From: Sphingomonas sp. | GTDB lineage: Bacteria > Pseudomonadota > Alphaproteobacteria > Sphingomonadales > Sphingomonadaceae | Direction: 5' to 3' | NCBI RefSeq assembly: GCF_019635455.1 | Contig: NZ_JAHBZJ010000001.1 | Coordinates: 372,001 to 436,000 of the forward strand | Length of the DNA: 64,000 bases | In this document: positions 38,337-48,706 of the stretch, in pieces | Position numbering within the stretch: the stretch's first letter is position 1 | Layout: the number at the start of each line of letters is the position of its first letter | The notes under the pieces: model-generated | What the model was told of the DNA's origin: nothing | Seen by the model: only the letters and a program-made list of their open reading frames with translations | Databases searched by the model: none | Made by a program: the position numbers and the translations under genes

Positions 38337-41291
38337 ATGGGCGCTGAGGGCCTGGATTTCGCGGAGATCGCCGGCGGCGTGAGCCCGGCGTTCGTCGAGA
38401 CGCTGTACGCCAAGTGGAAGGCGAACCCGTCCGCGGTCGAGCCGGGCTGGCGCGCATGGTTCGACGGCCTGGAAGGCGCGGTGAGCGGGCCGAGCTGGGC
38501 CAACCCGGCATGGCCGCTTGCGGACACCGACGCGCTGACCGCCGCGCTCGACCCGACCCAGATGGAGCCGGCGCCCCGCCCGGCCAGGGGCGCGCCCGCG
38601 CCGGCCGCCGCCACCCCCTCTGCCGATGCGATCCGTCAGGCGGCCGACGCGTCGATCCGCGCGATGACGCTGATCCGCACCTATCGCGTGCGCGGGCATC
38701 TGGCGGCCAATCTCGACCCGCTGGGCCTGTCGGAGCATGAACTTCCCGCCGACCTGCGCACCGAATATCACGGCTTTACAGACGATCAGATCGACACCCC
38801 CGTCTATCTGGGCGGCGTGCTGGGCCTTGAAAGCGCGACGATCCGCGAGGTCGTGAACATCCTGCGTGCGAATTACTGCGGGAATGTCGGCCTGGAATAT
38901 ATGCACATCGCCGATGTCGAGGAGCGGCGGTTCCTCCAAGAAAAGATGGAGGGCAAGGACAAGGCGATCGAATTCACCCCCAACGGCAAGAAGGCGATCC
39001 TGTCCAAGGTGATCGAGGCCGAACAGTGGGAGAAGTTCCTCGGCCGCAAATATGTCGGGACCAAGCGGTTTGGGCTGGACGGCGGCGAATCGATGATCCC
39101 CGCGATGGAAGCAATCATCAAATATGGCGGCCAGTTCGGCGTGCGCGAGATCGTGTACGGCATGGCGCATCGCGGCCGGCTGAACATGCTCGCGAACGTG
39201 ATGGGCAAGCCCTATCGCGTGATCTTCCACGAATTTGCCGGCGGATCGGCCAATCCGGACGATATCGGCGGGTCGGGCGACGTCAAATATCACCTCGGCA
39301 CCAGCACGGACCGCGAATTTGACGGGATCAGCGTCCATATGTCGCTGGTCGCCAACCCCTCCCATCTCGAAGCGGTGGACCCTGTGGTGCTCGGCAAGGT
39401 GCGCGCGCAGCAGACCAACCGCAACGACCTGACCGAACATGAACAGGTGCTGCCCGTGCTGATCCATGGCGACGCCGCATTCGCGGGCCAGGGGATCGTG
39501 TGGGAATGCCTCGGCTTTTCGGGCATTCGCGGCTACAACACCGGCGGCTGCGTCCATTTCATCATCAACAACCAGATCGGCTTCACCACCTCGCCCCAGT
39601 TCGCGCGCTCCTCGCCCTATCCGAGCGACGTGGCAAAGGGGGTTCAGGCGCCGATCTTTCACGTCAATGGCGACGATCCCGAAGCGGTGACCTTTGCCTG
39701 CAAGATGGCGATCGAGTTCCGCCAGCGGTTCAAGCGCGACATCGTGATCGACATGTGGTGCTATCGCCGCTTCGGCCACAATGAGGGCGACGAGCCGAGC
39801 TTTACCCAGCCGCTGATGTATGCCGCGATCCGGAAGCATCCCGGCGTCGCGGAACTCTACACCCGCCGGCTTGAGGGCGAAGGCGTGATCGATGGCGGCT
39901 TCGCGAAGAAGCATGTCGAGGATTTCACGGCGCATCTGGAAGAGGAATTCGACGCCGGCGCGACGTACAAGGCGAACAAGGCGGACTGGTTCGGCGGCCG
40001 CTGGCAGGGGCTTGGCGCCCCCGCCGATTCCGAATCCGCGCGCCGCAACGTGGAAACCGGCATCGACAAGAAGTTGTTCGAAAGCCTGGGCCGCACGCTG
40101 ACCACGGTTCCCGACAGCCTGAACATCCACAAGACGCTGGGCCGCGTGCTCGACGCGAAGGCGACGATGTTCAAATCGGGCGATAATTTCGACTGGGCGA
40201 CCGGCGAGGCGCTCGCCTTCGGGTCGCTGTTGTCGGAAGGCTATGGCGTGCGCCTGTCCGGCCAGGATTCGGGGCGCGGCACGTTCAGCCAGCGCCATGC
40301 CGTCTGGGTCGATCAGACCGACGAGCATAAATATATCCCGCTCGACGCGATCCCGCACGGCCGGTTCGAGGTGCTGGACAGTCCGCTGTCCGAATATGGC
40401 GTGCTGGGGTTCGAATATGGCTATGCGCTGGCCGATCCCAAGACGCTGGTGCTGTGGGAGGCGCAGTTCGGCGACTTCGCCAACGGCGCGCAGATCATGA
40501 TCGACCAGTTCATCGCCGCCGGCGAGGCGAAGTGGCTGCGCGCCAACGGCCTCGTCCTGCTGCTGCCCCATGGCTATGAGGGCCAGGGACCCGAGCACAG
40601 CTCGGCACGGCCCGAACGCTTCCTTCAGCTGTGCGCGGGCGACAATATGCAGGTCGCGAACTGCACCACCCCGGCCAATTATTTCCACCTGCTGCGCCGG
40701 CAGATGCACCGCAACTTCCGCAAGCCGCTGGTCGTCATGACGCCCAAATCGCTGCTGCGCCACAAGATGGCGGTCAGCCGGACCGAAGATTTCCTGGGCG
40801 ACAGGCATTTCATGCGGATCCTGTCCGACCCGTCGGCGCCCAAGGACAAGGACGTGAAGCGGCTGGTGCTGTGTTCGGGCAAGGTCGCCTATGACCTGAT
40901 CGAGGCGCGCGACGCGGCAGGCGACAGGAATACGGCGATCGTCCGGATCGAACAGCTCTATCCCTTCCCGGGCGAACCGCTGACCGTGCGCATGAAGCGC
41001 ATGACCAACCTCGAAGAAGTGGTCTGGTGCCAGGAAGAGCCTAAGAACAATGGCTATTGGACCTTTGTCGAACCGTTCATCGAGGAATGCATGATCGATG
41101 CCGGCATCGAGGCGCAGCGGCCGCGCTATGCCGGCCGCGCCGCGGCGGCATCGCCCGCGACCGGCCTGATGAAACGGCACCAGGCCGAACAGGGCGCGCT
41201 GGTCGCCGACGCGCTGGGCCATAACGTCCGCGAAGAAATCCGTCGCGCGCGCAAGACCCCCAAAAAGACCGTCGGCAAGGCCGGCTCGTAA
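38337..41291 (+). CDS. sucA: 2-oxoglutarate dehydrogenase E1
   Basis: Thiamine-diphosphate E1 of the 2-oxoglutarate dehydrogenase complex, 984 residues, full length. N-terminal Glu-rich targeting region, then GMAHRGRLNMLANVMGK, the ThDP fold with GDAAFAGQG, and the C-terminal transketolase parts ending near GRAAAASPATG. Three ATGs are close together; GAAGG abuts 38328 and is nine bases from 38337, so 38337 is the better start. Works with SucB and LpdA encoded downstream. Confidence 0.96.
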   Translation: MGAEGLDFAEIAGGVSPAFVETLYAKWKANPSAVEPGWRAWFDGLEGAVSGPSWANPAWPLADTDALTAALDPTQMEPAPRPARGAPAPAAATPSADAIRQAADASIRAMTLIRTYRVRGHLAANLDPLGLSEHELPADLRTEYHGFTDDQIDTPVYLGGVLGLESATIREVVNILRANYCGNVGLEYMHIADVEERRFLQEKMEGKDKAIEFTPNGKKAILSKVIEAEQWEKFLGRKYVGTKRFGLDGGESMIPAMEAIIKYGGQFGVREIVYGMAHRGRLNMLANVMGKPYRVIFHEFAGGSANPDDIGGSGDVKYHLGTSTDREFDGISVHMSLVANPSHLEAVDPVVLGKVRAQQTNRNDLTEHEQVLPVLIHGDAAFAGQGIVWECLGFSGIRGYNTGGCVHFIINNQIGFTTSPQFARSSPYPSDVAKGVQAPIFHVNGDDPEAVTFACKMAIEFRQRFKRDIVIDMWCYRRFGHNEGDEPSFTQPLMYAAIRKHPGVAELYTRRLEGEGVIDGGFAKKHVEDFTAHLEEEFDAGATYKANKADWFGGRWQGLGAPADSESARRNVETGIDKKLFESLGRTLTTVPDSLNIHKTLGRVLDAKATMFKSGDNFDWATGEALAFGSLLSEGYGVRLSGQDSGRGTFSQRHAVWVDQTDEHKYIPLDAIPHGRFEVLDSPLSEYGVLGFEYGYALADPKTLVLWEAQFGDFANGAQIMIDQFIAAGEAKWLRANGLVLLLPHGYEGQGPEHSSARPERFLQLCAGDNMQVANCTTPANYFHLLRRQMHRNFRKPLVVMTPKSLLRHKMAVSRTEDFLGDRHFMRILSDPSAPKDKDVKRLVLCSGKVAYDLIEARDAAGDRNTAIVRIEQLYPFPGEPLTVRMKRMTNLEEVVWCQEEPKNNGYWTFVEPFIEECMIDAGIEAQRPRYAGRAAAASPATGLMKRHQAEQGALVADALGHNVREEIRRARKTPKKTVGKAGS

Positions 41292-41316
41292 GCTGATCCC
41301 CAGGAAGGACTGAACG

Positions 41317-42543
41317 ATGGCAACCGAAATCCTCGTCCCCGTGCTGGGCGAATCGATCACCGAGGCGACGCTCGGCGAATGGCTGAAAAAGCCGGGCGAG
41401 GCGGTGGCCGCCGACGAGCCGGTCGCGAGCCTGGAAACCGACAAGGTCTCGGTCGAGGTCCCGGCACCGGCCGCCGGCGTGATGGGCGCGCATGCGGTTC
41501 AGGTGGGCGATACCGTCAATGTCGGCGCGATGATCGGCACGATCGAGGCGGGCGACGGCGCCGCCGCCGCCTCCCCGGCGAAGGCCGATGCGGCGCCCGC
41601 GCCGGCCGCGCCACAGGCGCCGTCCGAACCGGCGCAGGACGTCGAAGCCGCCGCCCTGTCGCCGTCGGTGCGGCGCGCGGTCCTGGAACATGGCGTCGAT
41701 CCGGCGACCATTCGCGGCACCGGCAAGGACGGCCGCATCACCAAGGACGATGTCCTGGCCGCCGCTTCCGCCAAGGAGGATGCGCCTGCCGCGGCGCCGA
41801 CGCCCGCTCCCGCGCCGGCCGCCGCCATGGCCGCGAGCGGTGCGCGCAAGGAAGAGCGCGTCCGCATGACCCGCCTGCGCCAGACCGTCGCCAAGCGCCT
41901 GAAGGACGCACAGAACACCGCCGCGCTGCTGACGACATTCAACGACGTCGATATGACCGCGGTGATCGAGGCGCGCGCGAAGTACAAGGACCTGTTCGAA
42001 AAGAAGCATGGCGTGCGCCTGGGCTTTATGGGCTTCTTTGTGAAGGCCGCGTGCATGGCGCTCAAGGACATCCCCGGCGTCAATGCCCAGATCGACGGCG
42101 ACGAGATCGTCTATCACGATTATGCCGACATCTCGGTCGCGGTTTCCGCGCCGCAGGGCCTGGTCGTACCGGTGATCCGCGACGCCGACCAGATGAGCGT
42201 CGCCCAGGTCGAAAAGACGATCGGCGATTTCGGCAAGCGCGCCAAGGACGGCAGCCTGAAGATGGAAGAGATGAAGGGCGGCACCTTCACCATCTCCAAT
42301 GGCGGCGTGTTCGGCTCGCTGCTCTCGACCCCGATCATCAACCCGCCGCAGAGCGCGGTGCTGGGCCTCCACCGCATCGAGGACCGCCCGGTCGTCCGCG
42401 ACGGCCAGATCGTCATCCGCCCGATGATGTATCTCGCGCTCAGCTACGACCACCGCCTGGTCGATGGGCGCGAGGCGGTCACCTTCCTCGTCGCGCTCAA
42501 GAACGCGATCGAGGACCCGACGCGGTTGCTGATCGATTTGTAG
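41317..42543 (+). CDS. sucB: Dihydrolipoyl succinyltransferase (E2)
   Basis: E2 core of the 2-oxoglutarate dehydrogenase complex, 408 residues. Lipoyl domain with the lysine in ETDKVSVEV (about 40-48), an Ala/Pro linker, the E3-binding domain ([14 protein letters not shown], about 112-125), a second Ala/Pro linker, then the catalytic domain ending in [10 protein letters not shown] with the active-site His and Asp. AGGAAGGA precedes ATG. Full length. Confidence 0.96.
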   Translation: MATEILVPVLGESITEATLGEWLKKPGEAVAADEPVASLETDKVSVEVPAPAAGVMGAHAVQVGDTVNVGAMIGTIEAGDGAAAASPAKADAAPAPAAPQAPSEPAQDVEAAALSPSVRRAVLEHGVDPATIRGTGKDGRITKDDVLAAASAKEDAPAAAPTPAPAPAAAMAASGARKEERVRMTRLRQTVAKRLKDAQNTAALLTTFNDVDMTAVIEARAKYKDLFEKKHGVRLGFMGFFVKAACMALKDIPGVNAQIDGDEIVYHDYADISVAVSAPQGLVVPVIRDADQMSVAQVEKTIGDFGKRAKDGSLKMEEMKGGTFTISNGGVFGSLLSTPIINPPQSAVLGLHRIEDRPVVRDGQIVIRPMMYLALSYDHRLVDGREAVTFLVALKNAIEDPTRLLIDL

Positions 42544-42555
42544 GGGAGCGACTCA

Positions 42556-43053
42556 ATGGGAATGGTGATCGTGCTGCGCCGCGCATCCTCTTCGGATATC
42601 GAGAGGCTGATCGCCGATCCTGATGATTGGGAAACCTTCGTCTACGAAGAGGGCGACCAGCAAAATGACATCGTCGATTTCGATAAAGCGTGGCACGCTT
42701 TGCATTTCATGCTGACTGGCGCGGCATACAATACGGACAGCCCGCTTGGCATCATTGCCAACGACGGTGAGACGATCGGCACCGACGAAAACGGCTTCGG
42801 CGGATTTACGGTTGTTTCGCCGGCGCAGATGAAGATGTTTGACGAGGCGTTGCGGCGGATAGACGATGCTGAACTGGCATCTCACTATGACCACGCGGCG
42901 ATGCTGGAGCACGATATTTATATCGCCGACGCGTTCGCCGGACTGACTCGCGAAGAAGCATTGGAATACATATTTCAGAGCCTCCCCGCGTTGCGGGATC
43001 TAACGGCAAGTTGCGCCAAAGCCGGGGATGGTGCGCTTCGCATCCTGACCTGA
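42556..43053 (+). CDS. DUF1877 (YfbM-like) protein
   Basis: A 165-residue cytoplasmic protein of the DUF1877 family (E. coli YfbM), of unknown function. Family features: the opening MGMVIVLRR, a middle DKAWHALHFMLTG, and a final helical part. AGGGGAG seven bases before ATG. It stands between sucB and lpdA, is less GC-rich than both, and uses more AT-ending codons, so it may be a later insertion in the operon. A role in the dehydrogenase complex is not implied by sequence. Confidence 0.82.
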   Translation: MGMVIVLRRASSSDIERLIADPDDWETFVYEEGDQQNDIVDFDKAWHALHFMLTGAAYNTDSPLGIIANDGETIGTDENGFGGFTVVSPAQMKMFDEALRRIDDAELASHYDHAAMLEHDIYIADAFAGLTREEALEYIFQSLPALRDLTASCAKAGDGALRILT

Positions 43054-43071
43054 CGGACAGAAGAGAGACTT

Positions 43072-44481
<1,410 letters not shown>

Positions 44482-44496
44482 TCGTCCGCCGATAGC

Positions 44497-44520
44497 CCGG
44501 CGCCCGTGATCGGACGCCGG
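44497..44520. terminator. Possible bidirectional terminator after lpdA
   Basis: CCGGCG, 12-base loop, CGCCGG between convergent lpdA and the cupin gene. A competing pairing CGTCCG/CGGACG (44483-44516) overlaps it. No T-run. Confidence 0.35.
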
Positions 44521-44527
44521 CGCGGGG

Positions 44528-44965
44528 TCACCCGCCCGGTCCCGGCACCCAGTCCGGCGGCGCGAGTTCGAATCCCGCAAAGTCGAATCCGGGAACGACG
44601 ACGCAGCTGACCAGCGCCCAGCCCCGTCGCGCATGCGCCGCCTGCCATTGTCCGGCGGGAACCCTCAGCTGCGGCTGCTCACCTGCCGGGATGTCGGCGC
44701 CCAGCGCGATCGGCGACGGCATCGCCGCGTCGGTCGGCGCGATGAACAGGTCGAGTGGCGACCCTGCGTGCCACAGCCACAATTCGTCGGCATCGACACG
44801 GTGCCAGTGGGATCGCTGTCCCGCTTCCAGCAGGAACAGGATCGCGGTGCCGGGCGAGCGAGCCCCGCCGGCCGCCGGCGGCGCGCGCCATGTTTCGCGA
44901 TACCACCCCCCTTCCGGGTGGGGAGCGAGGCGCAATGTATCGATGAGCTGAGACGAATCCTGCAT
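44528..44965 (-). CDS. DUF985 cupin protein
   Basis: A 145-residue single-domain cupin of the DUF985 family. LAPHPEGGWYRETW near the N-terminus, the metal-site segment RSHWHRVDADELW (His, His, Glu) and a later His give a plausible metal-binding barrel. Function unknown; some relatives are linked to sugar metabolism. Single gene, convergent with lpdA. Confidence 0.83.
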   Translation of the reverse strand: MQDSSQLIDTLRLAPHPEGGWYRETWRAPPAAGGARSPGTAILFLLEAGQRSHWHRVDADELWLWHAGSPLDLFIAPTDAAMPSPIALGADIPAGEQPQLRVPAGQWQAAHARRGWALVSCVVVPGFDFAGFELAPPDWVPGPGG

Positions 44966-44978
44966 GCTCCCTGAACTG

Positions 44979-44998
44979 CATGAAATGTTACGTTCATG
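44979..44998 (+). promoter_or_regulatory. Inverted repeat upstream of the first glycine-zipper gene
   Basis: CATGAA, eight bases, TTCATG: a 6-bp inverted repeat in the 96-base gap between the cupin gene and the glycine-zipper gene, 63 bases before the latter's start. Possible operator for either divergent gene. Confidence 0.3.
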
Positions 44999-45061
44999 AA
45001 ACCCATCCCGAAAACCGTGCGTTTTGGAGAGCAGGATTCAGGTTGAGAATGGAGTTTCGAC

Positions 45062-45385
45062 ATGCGCAATTTCATGCTGGCGCTCGGCGCCGCATCGCTG
45101 GCGGTCCCCGCGACCGCGTTCCTGCCGGTCACGTCGAGCGACGCGCAGGCCCAGACGTCGAAGAAGCGGTACAGCTATCGCGAATGGCGCGGGCGTGACG
45201 GACGCCGCTATTGCCGCAAGCCCGACGGCACGACCGGGCTGGTGATCGGCGGTGTCGCCGGCGCGCTGGTCGGTCGTTCGATCGATACGCGCGGCGATCG
45301 CACCCTCGGCACCGTTCTGGGCGCCGCCGCCGGCGCGGTGGCGGGCCGCGAAATCGAGCGCAGCAGCAAGAAGCGCTGCCGCTGA
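45062..45385 (+). CDS. Exported glycine-zipper protein (first copy)
   Basis: A 107-residue protein with a signal peptide (about 1-30, cut after AQA) and a C-terminal glycine-zipper region (GLVIGGVAGALVGR and GTVLGAAAGAVAGREIE) of the 2TM-type that packs into membranes. The block RYCRKPDGTTGL before it is shared with the next gene. GGAG nine bases before the ATG. Such proteins are common envelope components; some relatives respond to stress. Function unknown. Confidence 0.82.
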   Translation: MRNFMLALGAASLAVPATAFLPVTSSDAQAQTSKKRYSYREWRGRDGRRYCRKPDGTTGLVIGGVAGALVGRSIDTRGDRTLGTVLGAAAGAVAGREIERSSKKRCR

Positions 45386-45426
45386 GCAGCGTTACCGCTG
45401 AAGAAGCACGAAAATTTCGATCATCC

Positions 45427-45454
45427 GGGGCGCGGCAGGAAACTTCCGCGCCCC
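45427..45454 (+). terminator. Terminator-like hairpin between the glycine-zipper genes
   Basis: GGGGCGCGG, ten-base loop, CCGCGCCCC, a perfect 9-bp stem followed by GTTTCGTT. Located 41 bases after the first copy's stop, so the two copies are probably separate transcripts. Confidence 0.6.
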
Positions 45455-45503
45455 GTTTCGTTGGTGGAACATGTGAGGGGGGGCATCAATAGGGAGATGC
45501 CCG

Positions 45504-45875
45504 ATGAAGACTGTGATGATTGCGGCGAGCGCCGCCGCGATGGCGCTGACCGGCGCCTGCACCGAATATGGCTATGGCCGCCCTGGCTATGCCAGTTCCG
45601 GTTATTGGGATGCGTCACGCTATTATCGTTCGGGCGACCGATATGGCGATCGGACGCTTGGGCGCGACGACAGCGTCTATGTCGGGTCCGACGGACGCTA
45701 TTATTGCAAGCGCAGCGACGGCACGACCGGCCTGATCATCGGCGGGATCGCGGGTGGCGTGCTCGGCAACATCATCGCGCCGGGTGGGTCAAAGACGCTC
45801 GGCACGATCATCGGCGCGGCCGGCGGCGCGGCGATCGGCGCGTCGGTGGACAAGGGCGATGTGCGCTGCCGTTAA
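45504..45875 (+). CDS. Glycine-zipper lipoprotein (second copy)
   Basis: A 123-residue relative of the previous gene: signal with lipobox LTGAC (about 15-19), a Tyr/Gly/Ser-rich stretch (GYGRPGYASSGYWDASRYY), then the shared RYYCKRSDGTTGL and glycine-zipper segments (GLIIGGIAGGVLGNIIAPG, GTIIGAAGGAAIGASV). Unlike the first copy it should be lipid-anchored. Probably outer membrane or periplasmic; role unknown. Confidence 0.82.
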   Translation: MKTVMIAASAAAMALTGACTEYGYGRPGYASSGYWDASRYYRSGDRYGDRTLGRDDSVYVGSDGRYYCKRSDGTTGLIIGGIAGGVLGNIIAPGGSKTLGTIIGAAGGAAIGASVDKGDVRCR

Positions 45876-45928
45876 GGCCAGCGCGCGCCTAATCCGCTTT
45901 TAACGCAAAGGGTGTAGCGCGTGGGGCG

Positions 45929-47113
45929 ATGCTCCGCGTGCTTACTCTTTCCTCGCTCTATCCCGACGCGTCGCGCCCGAATTTCGGCGTGTTCGTCGAG
46001 CGCCAGACCTGTGGCCTCGCGGCGCATCCGGACGTCGATCTGCGCCTCGTTGCGCCGATCGGGCTTCCCCCCTGGCCGCTGGCGCGTGCCGGGCGCTATG
46101 CCGCGCTATCCGCCCTTCCCCTCCATGAAGTCTGGAAGGGCGTGGAGGTGTTGAGGCCGCGCTTCGTCAACCTGCCCGGCACTGGCGGACGGTTTCACGC
46201 GGCGATGCTGACCCACCGGCTTCACCCCCTGCTCGCACGGCTTCGCCGGGACTTTCCGTTCGACGTGATCGACGCGAGCTTCTTCTACCCCGACGGCCCT
46301 GCGGCGACCGCCCTGGGCCGCGCGTTCGACGTGCCGGTGTCGATCAAGGCGCGCGGCGCCGACATCCACCATTGGGGCCATGCCCCGGCGACCGCGGCAA
46401 AGGTGCGTGCGGCGGGCTGCGCGGCGGACGGGCTGCTCGCCGTGTCGGAGTCGATGAAGGCCGACATGGTCGCGCTCGGCATGCCTGCCGAGCGGATTCG
46501 CATCCATCATACCGGCGTCGATCTCGACCGCTTCGCCCCGCGCGACCGGGCCGCTGAGAAGCGCGCGCTGGAGGTCCCCGGCCCGATGGTCGCATCGGTC
46601 GGCGCGCTGATCCCGCGCAAGGGGCATGATATCGTGATCGACGCGGTGGCCGCCCTGCCCGGCGTCCACCTGTTGATCGCCGGCGAGGGGCCGGAACGCC
46701 ACCGCCTCGCCGCGCAGATCGCGCGGCTGGGGATCGGGGATCGCGTGCGGTTACTCGGCGGCGTCGCGCATGATGCGCTGCCGCCGCTGCTCGCGGCGGC
46801 GGACGTGATGGCGCTCGCCTCCGCGTCGGAGGGGCTGGCTAATGCCTGGCTCGAAGCACTGGCGAGCGGCACCCCGATCGTCATTTCCGATGCGGGCGGC
46901 GCGCGCGAGGTGGTGAACGGCCCGGCAGCGGGCATGGTGGTGGCGCGCACCGCCCCCGCCTTCGGCACTGCGATCCGGGCGTTGATCGATCAGCCGGTCG
47001 CCCCCGACGCCGTCCGCGCGGCGGCAACGCGCTTCACCTGGGCCGCAAACACGGCGGCGCTGTACGATCACCTGCGCGGACTTGTGGCGGCGCGCATCGT
47101 CGGTAGCGCATAG
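45929..47113 (+). CDS. GT4 glycosyltransferase
   Basis: GT-B fold glycosyltransferase of family 4, 394 residues, using nucleotide sugars on lipid or polysaccharide acceptors at the inner membrane surface. The N-terminal Rossmann part (VLTLSSLYPDASRPNFGVF), the HHTGVDLDRF motif (about 191-200) and the C-terminal nucleotide-sugar site EGLANAWLEALASGTP with the E-x7-E pair are visible. ATG 45929; GGGG lies just upstream. No other sugar-assembly genes are close, so the acceptor is unknown. Confidence 0.88.
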   Translation: MLRVLTLSSLYPDASRPNFGVFVERQTCGLAAHPDVDLRLVAPIGLPPWPLARAGRYAALSALPLHEVWKGVEVLRPRFVNLPGTGGRFHAAMLTHRLHPLLARLRRDFPFDVIDASFFYPDGPAATALGRAFDVPVSIKARGADIHHWGHAPATAAKVRAAGCAADGLLAVSESMKADMVALGMPAERIRIHHTGVDLDRFAPRDRAAEKRALEVPGPMVASVGALIPRKGHDIVIDAVAALPGVHLLIAGEGPERHRLAAQIARLGIGDRVRLLGGVAHDALPPLLAAADVMALASASEGLANAWLEALASGTPIVISDAGGAREVVNGPAAGMVVARTAPAFGTAIRALIDQPVAPDAVRAAATRFTWAANTAALYDHLRGLVAARIVGSA

Positions 47114-47228
47114 GGCCGCAGACGCCGGATCCGTCGAGCAGGGGCCAATATCGCCCACGCTCCTGCTATGCTGCCTTCGACTCGCTGGGCGAGACGATCG
47201 AAGAACAGCACGGTCTGGACGATACGGC

Positions 47229-48347
47229 ATGGCATTCCTCCTCGCGCTTGCAATGGTCGCACAGGCGGCGCCCGACGCCGCCGAGCGGCTAGAGGATGCG
47301 GGGCGCTATCGCGAGGCGGAACCGCTTCTTCGCGCGGCGCTTCAGCGTAGCGGGTCGCGCCAGGACGCCGCTGCCGCCGACGCGGCCGAGCGGCTGGGCG
47401 ACAATCTCGCCCGGCAGGCGCGCCCGGCAGAAGCAGAACCCTTTTACCGTCGCGCGCTCCAGATCCGGCTGGCGGTCCATGGCGAGGGGCATCCGGCGAC
47501 CGCCCGCAGCTACAGCCAGATCGCCGGCCTGGCGGCCGATGCCGGCAGGCTCGCCGAAGCCGACGCACTTTCGCGCCGCGCCTGCGCAATCCTGCTCGCA
47601 AGCGAGGGGCCGCAATCCCCGGCGCTCGCGCGCGCGCTCGGCAATCGTGCCGGCATCCTCGCGCGGATGGGGATGATGGCGGACGCGTATGAACTCTATC
47701 GCAAGTCGGCGGAGATTCTCCAGCGCGCGGGACCGCCGCTCGCGCTCGACTATGCCGTCGCGCTGAACAATCTGGCGGTGCATCTTCAGCGAATGGCGGC
47801 GGGCGATCGCGTCCCGGCCGGTTTTCGGCGCACCTTCACGATGCGGCAGGCAGTGCTCTCGCCGCCGATGCAGGGGTTGATGGCGGGGCTGGCGGGAGAG
47901 GAAGGTATCGACCCGATGCTTCGCCGCCGCCTCCTCGCCGACGCGGCGATGGCGTTCCGGATGGCGCTCGGCATCCGCATCAGGCTGCTGGGCGAGATGC
48001 ATCCGGACACCGCGAACAGCCTGAACGGGCTTGCCGCCAGTCAGCGGTCGCTGGGCGATCTTGCCGGCGCGATGCAGAGCTATCGCCGCGCCTATGCGAT
48101 CAAGGTGGCGACGCTCCCGCCCGAGGATCGCGACCGGGTGATCGGCGCATGGAGCCTTGCGACCGTGACGGAAACCGCCGGCGATGCGGTGCAGGCGCGC
48201 GCGCTGTACCGCGAGGCGGCGGCGGGAGCGATCGCAGCCCAGGCCCGGCATCGCGATTTCGACAGCGCCGCGACGCACGAGCTTCGCAGCTACGCGCCGA
48301 TCTTTCGCGGGCAGGTCCGCACCGCCTGGGCGCTGTCGCGCCCCTAG
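47229..48347 (+). CDS. Tetratricopeptide-repeat protein, probably exported
   Basis: A 372-residue helical repeat protein. A short hydrophobic start (MAFLLALAMVAQAAP) looks like a signal peptide, so a periplasmic location is likely. TPR-like pairs are seen at about 18-75, 75-140 and 235-320 (for example RPAEAEPFYRRALQIR and GDLAGAMQSYRRAYAIK), of the kinesin-light-chain type. Ribosome-binding site is weak (GGACGA). Its stop TAG overlaps the opposite stop of the Mth938 gene (CTAG). Scaffold or binding role; partner unknown. Confidence 0.78.
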   Translation: MAFLLALAMVAQAAPDAAERLEDAGRYREAEPLLRAALQRSGSRQDAAAADAAERLGDNLARQARPAEAEPFYRRALQIRLAVHGEGHPATARSYSQIAGLAADAGRLAEADALSRRACAILLASEGPQSPALARALGNRAGILARMGMMADAYELYRKSAEILQRAGPPLALDYAVALNNLAVHLQRMAAGDRVPAGFRRTFTMRQAVLSPPMQGLMAGLAGEEGIDPMLRRRLLADAAMAFRMALGIRIRLLGEMHPDTANSLNGLAASQRSLGDLAGAMQSYRRAYAIKVATLPPEDRDRVIGAWSLATVTETAGDAVQARALYREAAAGAIAAQARHRDFDSAATHELRSYAPIFRGQVRTAWALSRP

Positions 48348-48706
48348 TCGAGCGGGTAGAGCGCCGCCGCGATCCAGCGCTGTTCGGCGCGAAGCACGCC
48401 CCACGCCCGCGCTGCGGCCCGGCTGTCCATCACCTCGACCCCGAACGGTAGCGCCGCCTCGAGCGCGGGGGGCGGACGGCGCAGCGTGGATCCGGTCCCC
48501 AGCAACAGGAATTCGGGAAGCGGATCGAGGTTCAGCAGCGGCGCAAGCCCGGCAGGAGTCAGCGCGTCGAGCGGCGGTGGCGTCCAGCCATCGGCGCGCG
48601 AGGGCGTGAGCATCAACGCCGAATAGATGCCGTCATCGACGCGGAATCCCCGGGCGGAGAAACCGGAAACCACCGGCCCCTCAACCCGGGACCGGTCCAT
48701 CCGCAT
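48344..48706 (-). CDS. Mth938-like domain protein
   Basis: A 120-residue protein of the Mth938 (DUF498) fold. Conserved pieces GFSARGFRVDDGIY, LLLGTGSTLRRPP and GVEVMDSRAAARAW are seen. Function unknown; in alphaproteobacteria the gene often follows secDF, as here, where it overlaps the secF stop by one base. Relatives are linked to respiratory complex I assembly (NDUFAF3), which is family knowledge only. Confidence 0.85.
   Translation of the reverse strand: MRMDRSRVEGPVVSGFSARGFRVDDGIYSALMLTPSRADGWTPPPLDALTPAGLAPLLNLDPLPEFLLLGTGSTLRRPPPALEAALPFGVEVMDSRAAARAWGVLRAEQRWIAAALYPLD

Noticed and set aside
38112..41444. A 1110-codon open frame on the minus strand opposite sucD/sucA
   Set aside because: Same pattern of an Arg/His/Asp-rich mirror frame; sucA on the plus strand has complete family motifs.
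44974..44995. Possible EcfG-type general stress promoter (GAAC then GTT) before the first glycine-zipper gene
   Set aside because: The first G of GGAAC is missing and the spacing is shorter than the usual 16-17 bases.
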